Source of the DNA: Todiramphus chloris collaris
Lineage: Eukaryota; Chordata; Aves; Coraciiformes; Alcedinidae
Length of the DNA stretch: 64,000 bases
Assembly (NCBI GenBank): GCA_025345505.1
Contig: JANVCC010000219.1
Span: 1,034,339 to 1,098,338, forward strand
Direction of reading: 5' to 3'
The notes under the pieces were generated by a model. The model saw nothing but the letters and a program-made list of their open reading frames with translations, was not told where the DNA came from and searched no databases. A program made the position numbers and the translations under genes. Shown one piece after another: positions 44,398-59,300 of this stretch; position 1 is the stretch's first letter, and each line of letters opens with the position of its first letter.

Positions 44398-47300
44398 ATG
44401 GCTGCGGAAGAGAAGCAGAAAGGTTGGGCTTTGAAACATCAAGACAAGGCTGGACCGGCCGAAGAGAAGGAAGCGTGTGAGCTCCTGGGCCAGCGGCTGG
44501 GCGAGCCGGGAAGGTTCGCCTACGCGGCGCTGTGCGGGATATCCCTGGCATGGCTGTTCCCTGAAGAAGAGCAGAGGTACTGCACGGGGCGAGCAAAGGA
44601 GGAGGCTTTTGGGGAGCAGCTGGGATGGAGCTGGTGTCAGACTCAGCATGGGGTCTTCTGAGGTTCGGGGAGCGGAAGATCCTTTTGGCATTCGGTGTTT
44701 TCGTCGTTGTATCGACTTTTTCCCTTGTGGAATTTTATAGTTCCATGCAAATCGAATCTCTTAATACTGCAGATGGCAAAGCACGTGCTGAGGAAAGCTC
44801 TGGCTCCATTCCTGCTTGCTTTGTTTAGCCAGCTAGTGCAGCAGCTCTGCTTCTGCTGACTTCTTACCGTGCTTTGATTTTTGTGTGAACAGCGACAGGT
44901 CAACAGCTGAAAGCAGGAACCACTCCAGGTTTGCCAAAATCCCCAGTTAAGAGTCTTAACTGCTGCCGTTGCCTTACAGCTCCTTCAGGGCAGAATTCAT
45001 CGAGGGCTTTGTGAAGTGGCTGGACCTGCCCGCCGCCGTCTTACCTGCCATGACAGCGTTTGCTAGTGGCTTAGGAGGAGAGGGCACGGAAACTTTTGCC
45101 CAGATTCTGCTGAAGGATCCTATCTTGAAAGGAAATCCAGCTGTCATTACCCAAGTAAGTTGATACGCCCTTGTTTGCTTTTGCAGGAGGGATGTGTCCT
45201 ACGTGTGTGTTTGGAACTGGAGTTCTGTTTGTGCAGTCAGGGCAGTAAAATCACCATTTCCAGTACATGTAGAATTCGGGGCATCTGTGTGGGTGACTGG
45301 CAGTCTCTCTCTCCACAGACAGCTCGTGGAAGTGATGACCATCAGGCCCTGTCACCCTCTGCTGAATGAATGCTTTGTGCCTTTGATGCTTTCCCTCGAC
45401 AGAACAAACTGCCAGACTTTTTCCTTTGCCTGTATTTTTACAGTGGTTTTCATCCATACCTGCATTCTACAGGTTTTGGTGAAACACTGAGCAGGACAGT
45501 TTGTTTCAAAGCCCCTTCATCACACCTGTAACTCAGAACATCTCTGTGAACATACTCCAAACAGCACGAGTTCCAGAGTCTTTTTTCCAGAGTCAGCTTT
45601 GGCTGGAAGGAAAGAAGTTATTATGACTTTCTTTTCTTTCACTGAGAAAGTATGAGGGAGACTGGGACTACTCCTTCCCCAGGGCAGGGGTGCAGTCCCC
45701 ATGATCCCTGGAGGGGTTTCCAAGCCATGGAGCTGTGGTGCTGAGGGTCATGGGTCAGTGGTGCCCTGGCAGTGCTGGGGGAATGCGTGGACTGGATAAT
45801 CTAGAAGGTCTCTCACAACTGAAGTAGTTCTCTGATTCTATAAAGTTCTGATGTAAGAACTGATGTAAAGGTAAGAGCAGCAAAGCATTTTGGTGGTGTT
45901 CACCTTTCATAGAACCATGGAGTCATTTCAGTTGGCAAAGGTCTTTAAGATCATCAAGTCCAACCATTAGCCCAACACTGCCAATCTCACCACTCAACCA
46001 TGGCCCTCAGCATCACAGCTCCACGGCTTGGAAACCCCTCCAGGGATCACAGGGACTCCACCCCTGCCCTGGGCAGCCTGGGACAGCCCTGGACAACCTT
46101 CAAGGGCAAGAAATTGTTCCTCAGCTCCAACTTAAACCTCCCCTGGGGCAACTTGAGGCTGGTTCCTTTTGTCCTGTCACTTGTTCCGTGGGGGCAGAGC
46201 CCAACCCCCACAGGAGACCTTTGCTGCAGTCTCACCTGGGGAAGGTATCTCCTCATCCAGCCTCACATTACTCTGTGCAGGGCAGAGAGCAGGGCAGGTG
46301 CTGCTGATGCCACGCAGAACGTGGCCACTGTCACCTCGCAGCCTGCGCTGTGTGCTGCATGCAAGGAATCAATGAGACATCCTGTGTTACCTCTGGGGTC
46401 AAGGAATGGTTACCACACAGTTTCAGCAACAGCCTGACAGATGTGAGAACATGGCTTTAGGTAGGAGAGAAGTGAAGTTTCTTGGAGAAGCTTAGTAAGT
46501 TAGGACGGATCTTCTAAAATAAGAGCAGCTGTTTTGATGTTGTTTGCTCACAATCAATAAATCCACACTCGGTTCTTTCTGCATTTAGATGGGCTGGTAT
46601 TTCCCACGTCCTTTCCCTCTCTGCTTAAGGATGGAGTCTCTAGATTTAGGCAGTTGGTTCTTCATTGCTGCTGAGTTTAGTTATTAAGCATGAAATTTGG
46701 GTGAAGTTTAGTTCGTGCCTGCCCTGAGCTTACGCTGTGGAAAGGCTCCGTGTGCAGAAATGGCTCTGGGTCAGTGGGAGCTCGTGGTCTTCTGCTCTGA
46801 GCTGGAGAACTTGGGCACTTATCACCCAGATTTGGGTGGAATGCAGAAGCCACAGATAACAATTCTTTTATCAGTTGAAAGCAAGGATCAGGAATAGCTG
46901 TCAGTCTAGTGCCACAGCATCCATACTGTGTGCAGTCACCTGCAGGGGCAAGGCGATTGATTTTCTCCAAGAGAGAATGAAAGACTTTTGTAGAGCAAGG
47001 CAACAGAGGCTTGCAAGGTGTCTTTGGGAAAGCAGCCCGGCACGTGGGAAGCTTCAGCGTATCGAGCTGAAATCAGCTTTTTCCTCCCATCCTGAAAATA
47101 AACAAGCTCCTGGATGAAGCTTTGTGAGTTCTTGACACATTGCCTTATGGTGTTGCTGCTTCTCTGTATCCAGCGGCTGGCGATGCAAGGGTTGCTGTTG
47201 TTTAACAAGGACATGCTGCAATTGCTCAGTGTGTGCAGGGGCAGGGTCCTGTTGGTGTTTTTGAAGGTGCTGAAGAGATGATGCAGGAGGTCAGGAGGTA

Positions 47301-50300
47301 GAGGTGACCTCACCATTGACTCAAAAATGGAGGATTATGGATTTTCATCTTTCTTTGCGTTCATTGCAGGTGACTTAACACGGGCAAATGTTGGTTAGCT
47401 GAGTCCTTTAAGGACAGCAGTTGGAACACACAGGCTATGGGTGCAGTTTGAGGTGAAGAAGTGACATTAGGTGAGAAAATGTTGGAGGTTCTTACTACAA
47501 AGAAGGTTTTTTTTTCTAGGAACATATTTCAAATGCCCGTTTCCCTGCGGTTTTCTGCACACATCCACTGCAGTGTGGATTGGAGGCCCTCTGTTGTTGA
47601 GGAAATAAATGGGTTTGGAACTTGCAGCAGTTCATAAAAACCCAGCAAAGGCTCTGAATAAAGGTCGCTGCCCTTTCTCTGTCAGGTTTCTCAACCATAT
47701 GGGTGGCAGTCTTGTTGCGTAGAGTTCACAGAGAGAGTCAAAACAAGACTGAAATGTAATAACTGCTGCTTAGAGGAGGAAAACAAACCACTCGTGACCT
47801 AATCTAATCAGTGCTGATTGCATTCCAAATGACTGCATAGTAGGATATGCAAAGCCTAAACCAATTAGAAATAGCTGGGGATGCTGATTGGCGCAGACCC
47901 AATGAAAACAGTAGTTCTGTTTATCACCTGATTACCTGGATCCATCCCTTGCCTTCTGAAATCCCTGTAGGTAAATGTGTAGGCCAGTTTTGTAGCGGAG
48001 TTTATCTGATACTTGGTGCCACAGATGATACTGGGCCTATCATACAAGACATGAGTCAAGAACCGCGGCTCCCTTTGTGACACACAGGGAGAACTGGAGA
48101 GGGAAATGCTAGACAGAGTCCAACGGAGGCTGTGAGGATGATGAAGGGGCTGGAACATCTCTGATGAGGAAAGGCTGAGAGCCCTGGGGCTGTTCAGCCT
48201 GGAGAAGAGATCCCTATCTTATGAATGGTTACAAATCTCTGCAGGGTTGGGGTCAAGCAGAAGGGGCCAGGCTCTTCTCAGTGGTGCCTTGGGGTAGGAC
48301 AAGGGGCAGTGGTCACAAACTGGAACACAGGGAGTTCCACCTCAACAGGAGGAAAAACTTCTTTGCTGTGAGGGGGACAGAGCCTGGAACAGGCTACCCA
48401 GAGAGGTTGTGGAGTCTCCTCCTCTGGAGAGATTTCAAACCTACCTGGCTCTGTTCCTGTGTGGGCTGCCCTGGGTGACCCTGCTCTGGCAGGGGGGTTG
48501 GACTCGATGATCTCCAGAGGTCCCTTCCAGCCCCCACCAGTCTGTGATTGATTCTATGATTCTATGAATTCACTGCCTACAAACGGGCCCTGCACAAACC
48601 AGTAACTCTGTTTAGGAGGCTGCTCACATTAGTCTGTGGAAAATAATGGCCACAGGATCAGAAGCTTCATCTTGTTCTTCTCTTTGCTTGGTCTACATTC
48701 TGCTTGGGACTCCCAGCCCTGGACCTTCTGCTGGGCTTTGACAGCTCCCCACACAACTGCAGCCAGGGAGGATGTGATGGTGCCCGTGTATCTAATACCA
48801 GTCACATTCCTCCCTCTGCCTTTGGGGATTAATGTCTCCAATTCCCACATCCCACTGATCAGCCTGGATGTCCTGGTTGTGGCTGGGACAGAGCCCCTTA
48901 TCCCTTGGGGATGTGCAGGACAGGCAAGCAGAAAATGCTTCTCAGTTGATGGGAACAGCCACCCAGATATTCAGCAGTGGAGGGAGGTATGTGGAAACAT
49001 GAGGCAGCAGTGCAGTGAAGGTTTGGGGGCTCTACCTGCTGGAAAAGCACCTACAGGGAGTTCAGCTGCCCTAACCCTTCAGCTTCCCCAGCCCTGTGCG
49101 AAAGCTCTCCTCTCCTTCATGAATCAGGAGACTCTTCTCACCTTAAAATGATATTCAGGGTCCAGGCACTTACTTTTCCCTGGATAATTTCTACAGTTTG
49201 CCCCTTTTCTAGTAGGAGTTGGTCAAGGGTGGCTTGTTCTCCATTCTACACTTCTCAGGCAGGAGGGAAAAGATTAGAGACGTTTTTACGACACAAATTT
49301 TGCCGAGGAGCTTACGGGACTAATAATCATAAACCCTTTGGCAGCCTCCTGCATCTTTGGTTGCATGTTTCGTGTTTCCAAAGGGCTGGAGGATTCCATG
49401 TAAAATTCAGCTGTGCTTTCTTTGTGTGTAGGAGAGGGAAGCAGTGAGACTGAGCTAGTTCTTAGTGTTGGAGTTACATAAAGAATTCCTAATGTGCCCA
49501 GTGACGATGAAAGAGGAGAGCATAGGAGGAAAAAACAGTGGCCTCTTTTTTAATGGATTTGCCCATAGAAACCATCTATTGCATGGACTTGTTTTTCTGA
49601 TTTTTTTACAGCCAACACAGAAGGCAAGTCCCTCAATATTGACAGATGGCCAGAAACTCTGTTTTCTATTTTTGAGCACTAAATCCAAAAGAATTTGATG
49701 TCAGCTCAGCCTCACTGCCTGAACCCCTAGAACTCCAGAGAACACAGGGGCTGCTGGCCCATTAGACCAGCATTCTGACCTGTTACTCACATTGGAAATC
49801 AGAGTGTATATGAGGATACAGCGAGATGGCATTAGAGTGGCAGGAGGATGAAAGTCCTGCTTCTCCAAACTCTATGAACAAAAACCAGGGGATGCTTCAG
49901 CCTGTGCCAAATGTTATCTCCTTCTGTCCAGCCCTTTGTAGCTGTGCGTGGAGAATTTTATACTGGAAGCTCCGGTTTTGCTCCGCTTGGGCTGCCTTGC
50001 TGAGCTGTGACTTGCCTGGCTTCCCCTGCTTCTGAACTGCAGACTAATCGTAGTCCAGTGGGTTTTCATGCCTCCATTTCAATACCTCCAGGCATCTGTA
50101 CATCAGCAGCTTCCACCTGAATATCCTTTTTTTTTTCTTTTTAGGACCTTCTGTCCTTCTCTCTTCGAGATGGTAAGTTTACCCAGCATTTCTCCTTTGT
50201 AAGAGTAACATAGATGAGTTCACAGCTGATACTTTAAACGCTTGAAAAGCTCAGAGTACCACCTGATTTTATCTTAGCTTCCTTTCTGACAAAAGCCACG

Positions 50301-53300
50301 TGCTCTTTCCCTGTCCCCACTGCAGGAAAAGCAGCTATTATATTCAGAATGATTAATAATACTGATAAAAATTGAGCAGCTGTTCACCCCTTACCTTCAC
50401 ATGCTGTGAATATCTGTGACAGTAGCAAAGTTCTGGATGGAAATACCCCGAGTGGAGTGGTTTTTCTCCAGTGCTTCCAGGGGAGCAGGTGACCTCTCCC
50501 TTTAGGAAGGCAGTAAAGCTGTTGTGAAAATCTCAGCCTAAGTGAATTTGCTGCTGCCTAAAAAGAAAAAATAAGAAGAGTAGTTAGGGAATAAATTCCA
50601 GAGTGTTCTGAGAAGCCTCTGTATGAATAAATGTGATTTTACTCGTGTATGGTATTACACATAAACCAGTTTTCTGGTTTACAATCCATACTGTGGATTA
50701 GCCTGATAAAATTAATGAAATAAAGTCTGCCTACTGAACACAACGTTCGTTTCTCAAAGAAGCCTGGTTTCTATCGCCGCTCGCGCTTCCCAAGTCCCTG
50801 TTTTAACATGTTCTCCCAGAAAGAAGTCTCTGCTTGCTGATCAGCCCCTTTCACTGCAGAACAAAGCACCGGGTTTCTTCCTGCTTTAGTTTTAATGGAA
50901 AATTGACAAGTCAGTTATTGCAAAACTGCTTATTTAGCTAAGCTGGAATTTAAAAGAAATCTATTCCCAAGCTTGGCTGACTCGGTGCCAGGCTGGCTGA
51001 GTGGAAAGCAAAACTGTGTGTGAGGAGATGGGAAGCACAAAGGTGGCTCCTTAACCCACCTGCTCGGGCACGCAGAGGGGGGGAAGATCAAAACACTGCT
51101 CTGACAAGAGTTGTCGTTAAAGCCTGGCAAGGTAGTTTGGTAATGATGGTAATAAATAAATAAACTGCACAGATTGCCAGCTGCCCTGTTTGATCTACGT
51201 GCAGCGGGTATCAGGAACACACTTTGTAGTTGGTCTTGCTGGTAACTCCCCCCCCGCCCCTAGAAAAGCAATTACATTTTTCATCCCAGAGTGCACCCAG
51301 AATCCTTTACAAAAGCCTAGCATCACCCAGGGAAACGCACTCAAAAAGCGAGAGTTGGCACAAATCATTTAAAATCTAATACATTTGAAATGTCTTTTCT
51401 TGGAAAGCACCTGCTTACAAGGCCAGGAGTAATCGTTCCTCCCGATGCGTGTTGGCCGAGCACGCTGTCCACTCCCACAGCTCCAGCAGTGAGCTATCTG
51501 TGCAAACAATTGCCAGTGGTGCTGCCAGGGGAGCTGGGCTGTAGCTTAAAACTCCCAAGCCCCCCCCCCCCATTGCCAACATGAACTGAATAGAAAGCCT
51601 TTGCGTGTAGGTGCATGTTCCCAAGATACCACATCTTGCATTGGTGTGTAGTTGAGGTGTTCTGTGTCGTGTAACCCTTATAGATATATTTATATGTATT
51701 TGATTTTTCCAGTTAGGACTGGCCTTGCCTCAGCATTTCTTTGTCAAGAAGAAAGATGCAGCCTATCCAGAGCCAAAAGGCCTCTTCTCACAGAGGATGA
51801 AAACTAAAGGATTTGAGATCCCTTTTCTGCTGTAGAGACAATCACCTGATGTAGTGACTGTTTGCAGGGGAGAAGGGTTTTCCATTTATCACTCTTTCTC
51901 TAGCCAGGAGTTGGGTTCAAATACACAGAAGAGGAAGAGGGCCTGAGGAAAGGAATGATGCCGATACGTGCCGTGGTCCTTTAGGAGAGTGCAGCACACC
52001 CCTCCCTATTTAATCTGGCACGATGCACTGACCGATATCCTGGGCTTCCTTCCCTCTGTTGAAGGGTACTACGATGCTCGAGCGAGGGTCTTGATCTGCC
52101 ATGTCACCTGGCTGCTGAGGATCCCCTTGGAGGAGCTGGAAGTCCTGGAGGAATCTCTGCTTGAGAGCCTGAAGGAGCAAAAAGAGGAAGAGTCAGAGTA
52201 AGAATATTTGGGTTGACGATGGGATGAAAAACCATTTGCTGGTGCTGGGAAGCTCGGCAGTAATTATTTGTGCCTAAGTCCAGTCTCTGATCATTCCTGT
52301 GATCTTTTCTGGCTTGGGTGGGGTTGCAGAGCCCTCACCACAGCACTTCAGCTGCTCTGAGAAGCGGGAAGCTCAGCGTTCTTAAAATCCAAGCTGAGAC
52401 CCGACCTTGCAAGCTGGTAAAGGCTACTCTGCACTGAGCTCCCTCATCTCCTCCTTCCAGTTTCCTCTCCTAGACTGCAAATTGTGCTTAAATACATCAG
52501 AAAGATCTTGTGCCTTTCATCTCTTAGCCCAGTATTCTTCGGATAGAACTGCCTCTTGCAGAATGAAGTTCCTATCAGTGTCAGGACACGAAATTAGGAT
52601 TCCTCAGCTGCTGTTTTCCTCTGGATCTGTCCTTCTCTGGACGCTGTTTGAGAGACAGCTCCCTGACTCCTATGGAAGGGCGATTTCTGAGGGCAGCAAT
52701 CTGCACCTTCAGATACTTACTGACCTGACTTCTAATTCTATATTATGAATATAAGATTAATTCTCCTGATTACCAGTTCTGACATGTGAAAGAGCCAAAA
52801 CCTGTAAGAAATGTAGCGTTTTCGTGTTGCGCTTACCAGGCAGGAATTGTGCAAAGCTTTAGCGATACGCAAGGCAGTAAACGTGCCCAGAGTGGACTTT
52901 TAATATTTTTATCTGTCAACTCAGCAAACAGGTTCTGAGATTAATCTGAGTGCTAATAAAGGCTTTAATCAACCTCCCTGACGCAGAACAGTTCAGACGT
53001 TACCACGGGGCCCGGCATGTGACAGGTATCTTTCTGTTACAGCTTTATTTAAATAAAGCTTAACTTTATAACACACTGTAAAAAGGGAAAGTCAAAATAA
53101 TCTCAAAGCTCACAAACTGCTAAAGAGGAGGCATTTTGGCACGCGGGAGCAAGGGCTGGTGTTAACGGGGACTGGTTTGCTGTGGCTTGTGAAAACAAAC
53201 TCAATCCTGGGCCTTCGGCGCAGCAAAACACCTGTGGGTGCCGAAGGTCGGGATGTCACTGGGAAAATGATGCTCCAGTGCCCAATTCTGTGGCAGCTGG

Positions 53301-56300
53301 GCTACAGCTCCTGCGGCACGACCCAAACCGACAGCAGCGCGTCTGATCCCGGCACGAGCGACCGGAGAATCGCGCTGCGCGCTCACACGAGCGGCTTTCA
53401 GCGGCCGCAGGGGGCCCAGCAGGCTTTGTGCGCGTCCCGTGTGGCGAGAGCCACGGATTTCAGTCCAGAGCCGTGGATTTCACTCTTGTTCTTTGCCCGA
53501 GCTGCAGCCGTGGAGGCAAGTACCTGTTAGATAAAAGGAAAAGCAGAAAATCTCTGTAGCGAGAGTAGCAGCGCGGAGACCTTTGTGATAAAACAAGGCT
53601 GAGATTTGCGGGGAATCGATGGCCCTTTGTTTGTTTGAAAGTTAGGAGTGGGTGAGGAAAGGAAGCGGCACATAAACCTGTCACTGCTTTGACGTCACCG
53701 ACTTTCGGGCAGGGAATACATCCACATCTGCTCAGCCTGCTTCCAGCTTTCACCATCCACTGCAAGAAGTGTTGGAACGGTAACAACCAAGCGGGGCTTT
53801 GGCAGCCTCTGCAGAGGTGATTTTTGCTGGTGTTTGTTGACAGGAGGTTTTGCTCCTGCCTTTGCTGCTGTGGGTGTGTTGGACTGTGGCCCAGAACCTG
53901 GAAGGTGAAATGTACAGTCAGCTCTGGAACGGTGCTCCAAGCACTTCAGTCCATTTTACTAGCACCAAGGTCTGACTTGTGGGTGTGAACCTCTCTTCTT
54001 GTAAGCGACTGGCAAACAGGATGTCAGTCGCTCACTAACGTTAACCCCTGCCCCTTTTCATCCTTGGAAAATGACCTCAAATTCCAGCTATAAAATCTCA
54101 CTGAACATAATTTGTGGTTCAGGCAAGAAAGCTGCATATCCAAGATCACTGAGGGTAGAGAAGCACTGGAAGAGCCAGTTAATTACCACAGTGGATGAAA
54201 AGCAGTCTGGTAATCAAGTGATAATGGTAATGCAGAATGCTATTAAGGAAAGCAGCTGTCAAAAGCAGTTGCTGGCAGCTACGGCAGGAGAGCAATGACA
54301 GGTAGAACTTCTCGTGACAGGAGTTTTACTCACTGCACCTTCCGGCAGGATTTAGCTGCGAAGCGTCTTTCTACCCACATAACTCAAACTGCTCATTATG
54401 GCAACTAAAGCCAAGCTCGCTGTGTTCCGGCTCCCTCGATGTCATTATTTTCAGCCCCAGACAACAGCACACTGACTATAAAAATTGCTGGGTATTGCCA
54501 GCTTTAGGTATTCACAGTCAGACTGCGGCACTCGTTTCAAGAACTCCAGGAGCAACTTCTTCTTCCAAAGCCAGTCAGACTGGGGCCTGACCACCCAAAC
54601 CAGAGCACATCCAAACACTGCTTTGACCCACGGGGCTGTAGAAAGTGAATTCTACACAGAAGTGGCCACTGCGGGCTGCTCTCGTGTTGCCCGTAGGCAG
54701 CTACGCCTGCAGCTGCAGAAGGTAAGACACGATGGGTTTTTGGGGAGGAGCTGTGTCTCTGGGCCGTGCGAGTGGGCAGGATTTGTGCCACTGACTTCAG
54801 CGACGCAGGGATTTCGCCCACTGTGCCTCATTCTCCTCCTGCTGTGTTTTACAAAGCTGTGTATTGTTTGGGACTCATCTAAAACTGTCTTTATCAAAAT
54901 TACAGCGCGCTTAGGGGGTTCCGGGAAGGATTAGGCAATTATATGGATAATGAAAAGCCACAATTAGGCTAGGATTAAGAGGGGAAAATAGCCAAGTTTG
55001 GAAGCAAGATAAATTCTCCTGTTCCAAGGCTCAGATTAACCGCTGCATAAGAGGCTGGAAGGAACCTTCCTCTGTAAACAACTTACTCCAGCATTCTCTG
55101 TTTCTCGCACTTTCCTCCGAAGTGGGAAGTATTTCTTGTAAGAGGGGAACCAAAGACACCACTGAGAAGCCAAAAGTACTGCCTAATGAGTGATTTTTGT
55201 TCTTCTCAGGTCTATTTACCTGTTTCTGATATGCTTGTTAAAATATACCTTAACTAGAATCATAGAATGGTGGGGGCTGGAAGGGACCTCTGGAGATCAT
55301 CGAGTCCAACCCCCCTGCCAGAGCAGGGTCACCCAGGGCAGCCCACACAGGAACAGATCCGGGGGGGGCTGGAAGGGCTCCAGAGAAGGAGATTCCACAG
55401 CCTCTCTGGGCAGCCTGGGCCAGGCTCTGTCACCCTCACAGCAAAGAAGTTTTTCCTCGTGTTGAGGTGGAACCTTCTGTGCTCAAGTTTATACCCATTG
55501 GTCCTTCTCCTATTGCTGGGCACTACAGAAAAGAGATTGACATCTTCCATTTGACACCCACCCCTCACATATTTACAGATGAATTAGATCCCCTCTCAGT
55601 CTTCTCCTCTCAAGACTAAACAGCCCCAGTTCCCTCAGTCTTTCTTCACAGGGGAGATGCTCAAGTCCCTTAATTATCCTCGTAGCCTCCGTTGGACTCT
55701 CTCCAGTAGATCCCTGTCTCTCTTGAACTGGGGAGCCCCAAACTGGACACAGTATGCCAGCTGTGGTCTCAGCAGGGCAGAGCAGAGGGGGAGGAGAACC
55801 TGCCTGGACCTGCTGGGCACACTCTTCTGAATGCACCCCAGGTGCCGTTGGCCTTTCTGGCTGCAAGGGCCCATTGCTGTCCCGTGGAGAGCTTTCCATC
55901 CACCAGGACTCCAAGGTCTTTCTCTGTGGTGCTGCTTTCCTGCAGCACGACCCCTCACCTGGACTGGTGCCTGGTGTTGTTCCTCCCCAGATGCAGAACT
56001 CTACCCTTGTCCTTATTGAACCTCATGAGGTTTAATACGGAAAGGCAAATGAAGTAATGCCTGGTGAATACCTATTGTATCATTATATTGTAATGTGTGA
56101 TTAGAAAGCAGCTCAGTATCAGCACCCTTGCTGGAAAACAGTTTAATTCCATCTCCGTTAGCACAAATTTCCCCTCTTCCCTTGTGTTTCGAACGCTTTT
56201 CCCTGTTCCCACTTAGCTTGCTTGTGGTTTTTGTTGGTTTTTTCCAGGGCACATAGGCAGTATAAAGTTATTGAAATGCTTTTGACTATTTGTTTTTGTG

Positions 56301-59300
56301 TTCTTTTCTTTTTACAAGCTTCAGCCCTATTAGGAAGGGGTTTCCAAGTAAGTAACATCTGTTGGCTTTTTTCAGCAATTAAATCGTTTCAATTTAAATC
56401 TGGGGGTCCCTGCTCATAAACCTGAGTGTGATGGCACAGTCCACACCTGCACGTTGCTTTTTACTGTTCCCGGCAGGGAAATTACAGTGAGGAGACTCAA
56501 GCCAATTCTGAGGTGGCATTGTTATCTGTCAGGCTTTTCCATCAGCTTTTGTGCTTCTAATCTCCCCACAGAACTGCAGAAGAATCAAGAAAAAAGAAGG
56601 AAAGGAGAAGAAAGCTGAAGAGATACCTGCTGATCGGCTTGGCAACCGTCGGGGGTGGAACAGTGATCGGTGAGGCTGCCCTTGGAGTTCTGGAGACTTG
56701 CTCCTGAGTTGCAGGCACAGTGCTAGGGGCAGGGCCAGGGTCTGAATTACACATTCAGCAGCAGAAACCATCACACCTTTGAGCCCAAGCTCTGATTTTA
56801 AAGCATTCTCTGCTTTTCTCTGCCAGGCTGAAGGTAGTTTGTCACTCCAGAAACCAGAGAAACACCCCAAACAGAACATGGGAAACAAAACAAGAACCCC
56901 CCCATATCCAAGAAAAATATTTTCAGCCACATGACAATAAAACTGAAGGAATTAGCTGGGAAAGTTATTCCAGTGCAGCTTCCCTGGAAGTATTAAACTG
57001 AGGTTGTCACCCTTAAAAATGTGATGTAAGAGGATCACATTTTCAAACTCTCTATTCAAAATAGGACACAGCTCACCCCAGTCTGCCACACATTCTTCCT
57101 TTGACTTTCAGTCTTCAATTTTACTGAAGTCAGTCAAAGAATCTGTGCAGAGATTCAGACCCTGGGGGAGGGTCTCAGCAAAGCCCTTTCTCAGTGATCT
57201 CGTGCCCTTCTGGTAGCGTTAGCAGTACTCACACAGCCCAGGGAAATGCCTGCCTGGTTTTTTAAGTGATCATAGTTCAGTGGTATTACTCCTTTCATCT
57301 TCAGGCTTGACTGGGGGTCTTGCTGCCCCTCTGGTTGCTGCAGGAGCTGCTACTGTTATTGGGAGTGCTGGAGCAGCTGCCCTGGGTTCGACTGCTGGAA
57401 TTGCTGTCATGGCATCCCTTTTTGGAGCAGCTGGAGCTGGCCTTACTGGTAAGAGAGTGACTGCACATGTCTCAGCTACCGAGGGGCAGGATCGTGTTTG
57501 AATGCAGAGCTAACGACTTAACTGAGCTCTGCAGGGGCAAGGGAAGCAATCTGAGGTGCCATCTTACAGAGAATTAAAATTTTCATTTGAATGCTGATGA
57601 AGATGTTGGGCAGCCCCTGATGACCGAGTAGGGAAAGAATATTTACTTTGTGGCTAATGAAGAAATGAAGGGTTAGGGAGATGCTGCCACGGAGAGCGGC
57701 AGCTGTTACAGCTGATGTCTGCTCTGCAGCAAAACAAGCCCTTCTGCTGGGCTTCCCTCTCATCACACAGGCTCAGAAGGATTGTGTTGGCTGCATGACG
57801 TCACACCAAGCTCTAAGTAATGCATGGGCTGGCTGAAAGGTTTGGAATGGAAAAAAAATTATCCAAATTACCCAAGTAATTTCTTCTGAGCTTCTAGTGT
57901 TATCAGAGCCTGTCCCTGCTGTGTGATTTCTGAGACTCATGTTTCTGCCTTGCTATGTGTAGGATACAAGATGAAGAAGCGTGTGGGAGCCATAGAAGAG
58001 TTTGAATTCCTCCCACTTACTGAAGGAAAGCAGCTTCACATCACCATAGCAATTACTGGGTGGCTGTGTGCTGGCAAATATGGTAAGAACAAGACAAGGA
58101 AACTGAGAGGGGCACGGAGAGCCAGGTCTGTGTTCCACTCCAGGCAGTGACTCTGCTCTCATTGGCACTGTGTCTTCCCCACACTTGCATGGCCTGTTGA
58201 CTAAAACAGGTCAACTCTCAGCATAAAACTTTATAACCCAACCTGCAATCCAACTCAAAACAGAGGAGGGAGAGAGGGCAGTAAATTGGTGGCAGTGGTG
58301 GGACAGCAGGATTGTTTGGGTTATCAAACACTGCGTGGTTTTGCTCGGAAGGATCTGCTTGGGCTGGATGATTTCCAGCACTTGCACAGAATGTCTCACC
58401 TATCTCCGAGACCTTGCGTTTATCCTCCAGCAATTAAGAGAAAAGAGTGTCTTTTTTCTTTCTCAGTGCCTGCCAGATAATGAGGCTCATTGGCAAGAAA
58501 GTTCTGTCAAGTAAATCCTGTTAAGCACAGCGCTCAGGAGGGCAACTTGCAGGCAACGACCCTGCCAAGCCTGTTTTGGTTTCCAGTGCAGCTTGTCATG
58601 TAGCATACGTCAACTGTCCGCTGATGTCTTCAGCATCCCGACTGAGCAGCTGCCAGCTTATTCAGAAGCATGGTGAGGAACGCTGGGCATCGCTCACGCA
58701 GAAGGATGTCTCCATCCTGTTGCTTGTTAGGTTGCAGCTTGTTGGCAGAGCGAGGTTGTTTTCACTTGGGCTTTTCTCACTGTCTGCTTGCCAGGGGTCC
58801 ACATCCTTGGGGTTCCAGGGCTCCCAGGCAGCGTTACAAAGACGAGGCTGTCCCTTCAGGAACCTTTCTGTGGCTGTTTGCCCTTAAAAGGGAGTTCCAA
58901 ATGACACACATTCTTCTTCCATAACTAGCGAAAGGTTTGCAAAGGCAAAACTGGAATTGTCATCCGTTTTCCTCCTGCGTCTCTCTGTTTAACACACTTG
59001 CACAGCTTCTTAAAACAGAGGGACCAAGGACAGGATTGTTACAGAATTCGCTGCCTCCTGATTCTTGAGCTGCCAGGAGCTGCCCCTCTGTGCATTCCCA
59101 ACTTCACCAGTACAGAGTGGTGTGGTTTGGACTGGGGCTCTCTTGTGCCACTCTGGGCAGCAGCTGCCTCAGCCTGCCCTGTGTCATCAGGGGGAGGAAC
59201 AGCATGGGAAGGGGTTTAGTCAGTTAAAACTCTGCTCTGCCTTCAGACTTCATCTGCCATTACAAATGGGAGAGAGCATGGCTTAAAAATTGGCCTTTGG

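Larger units (their letters stand above)
45155..50144. other. TMCO4: TMCO4 intron between exons 2 and 3
   Basis: About 5 kb holding three CR1 copies (45660, 45908, 48060). The rest is unique sequence with no exon recognised. Confidence 0.5.

Noticed and set aside
48636-49151. 171-codon + strand frame in a TMCO4 intron
   Set aside because: No domain, does not join TMCO4 exons in phase, and has no promoter of its own.
57590-57690. TGATGA and CTGA words suggesting a box C/D snoRNA in a TMCO4 intron
   Set aside because: No terminal stem, and box spacing does not fit; likely chance.
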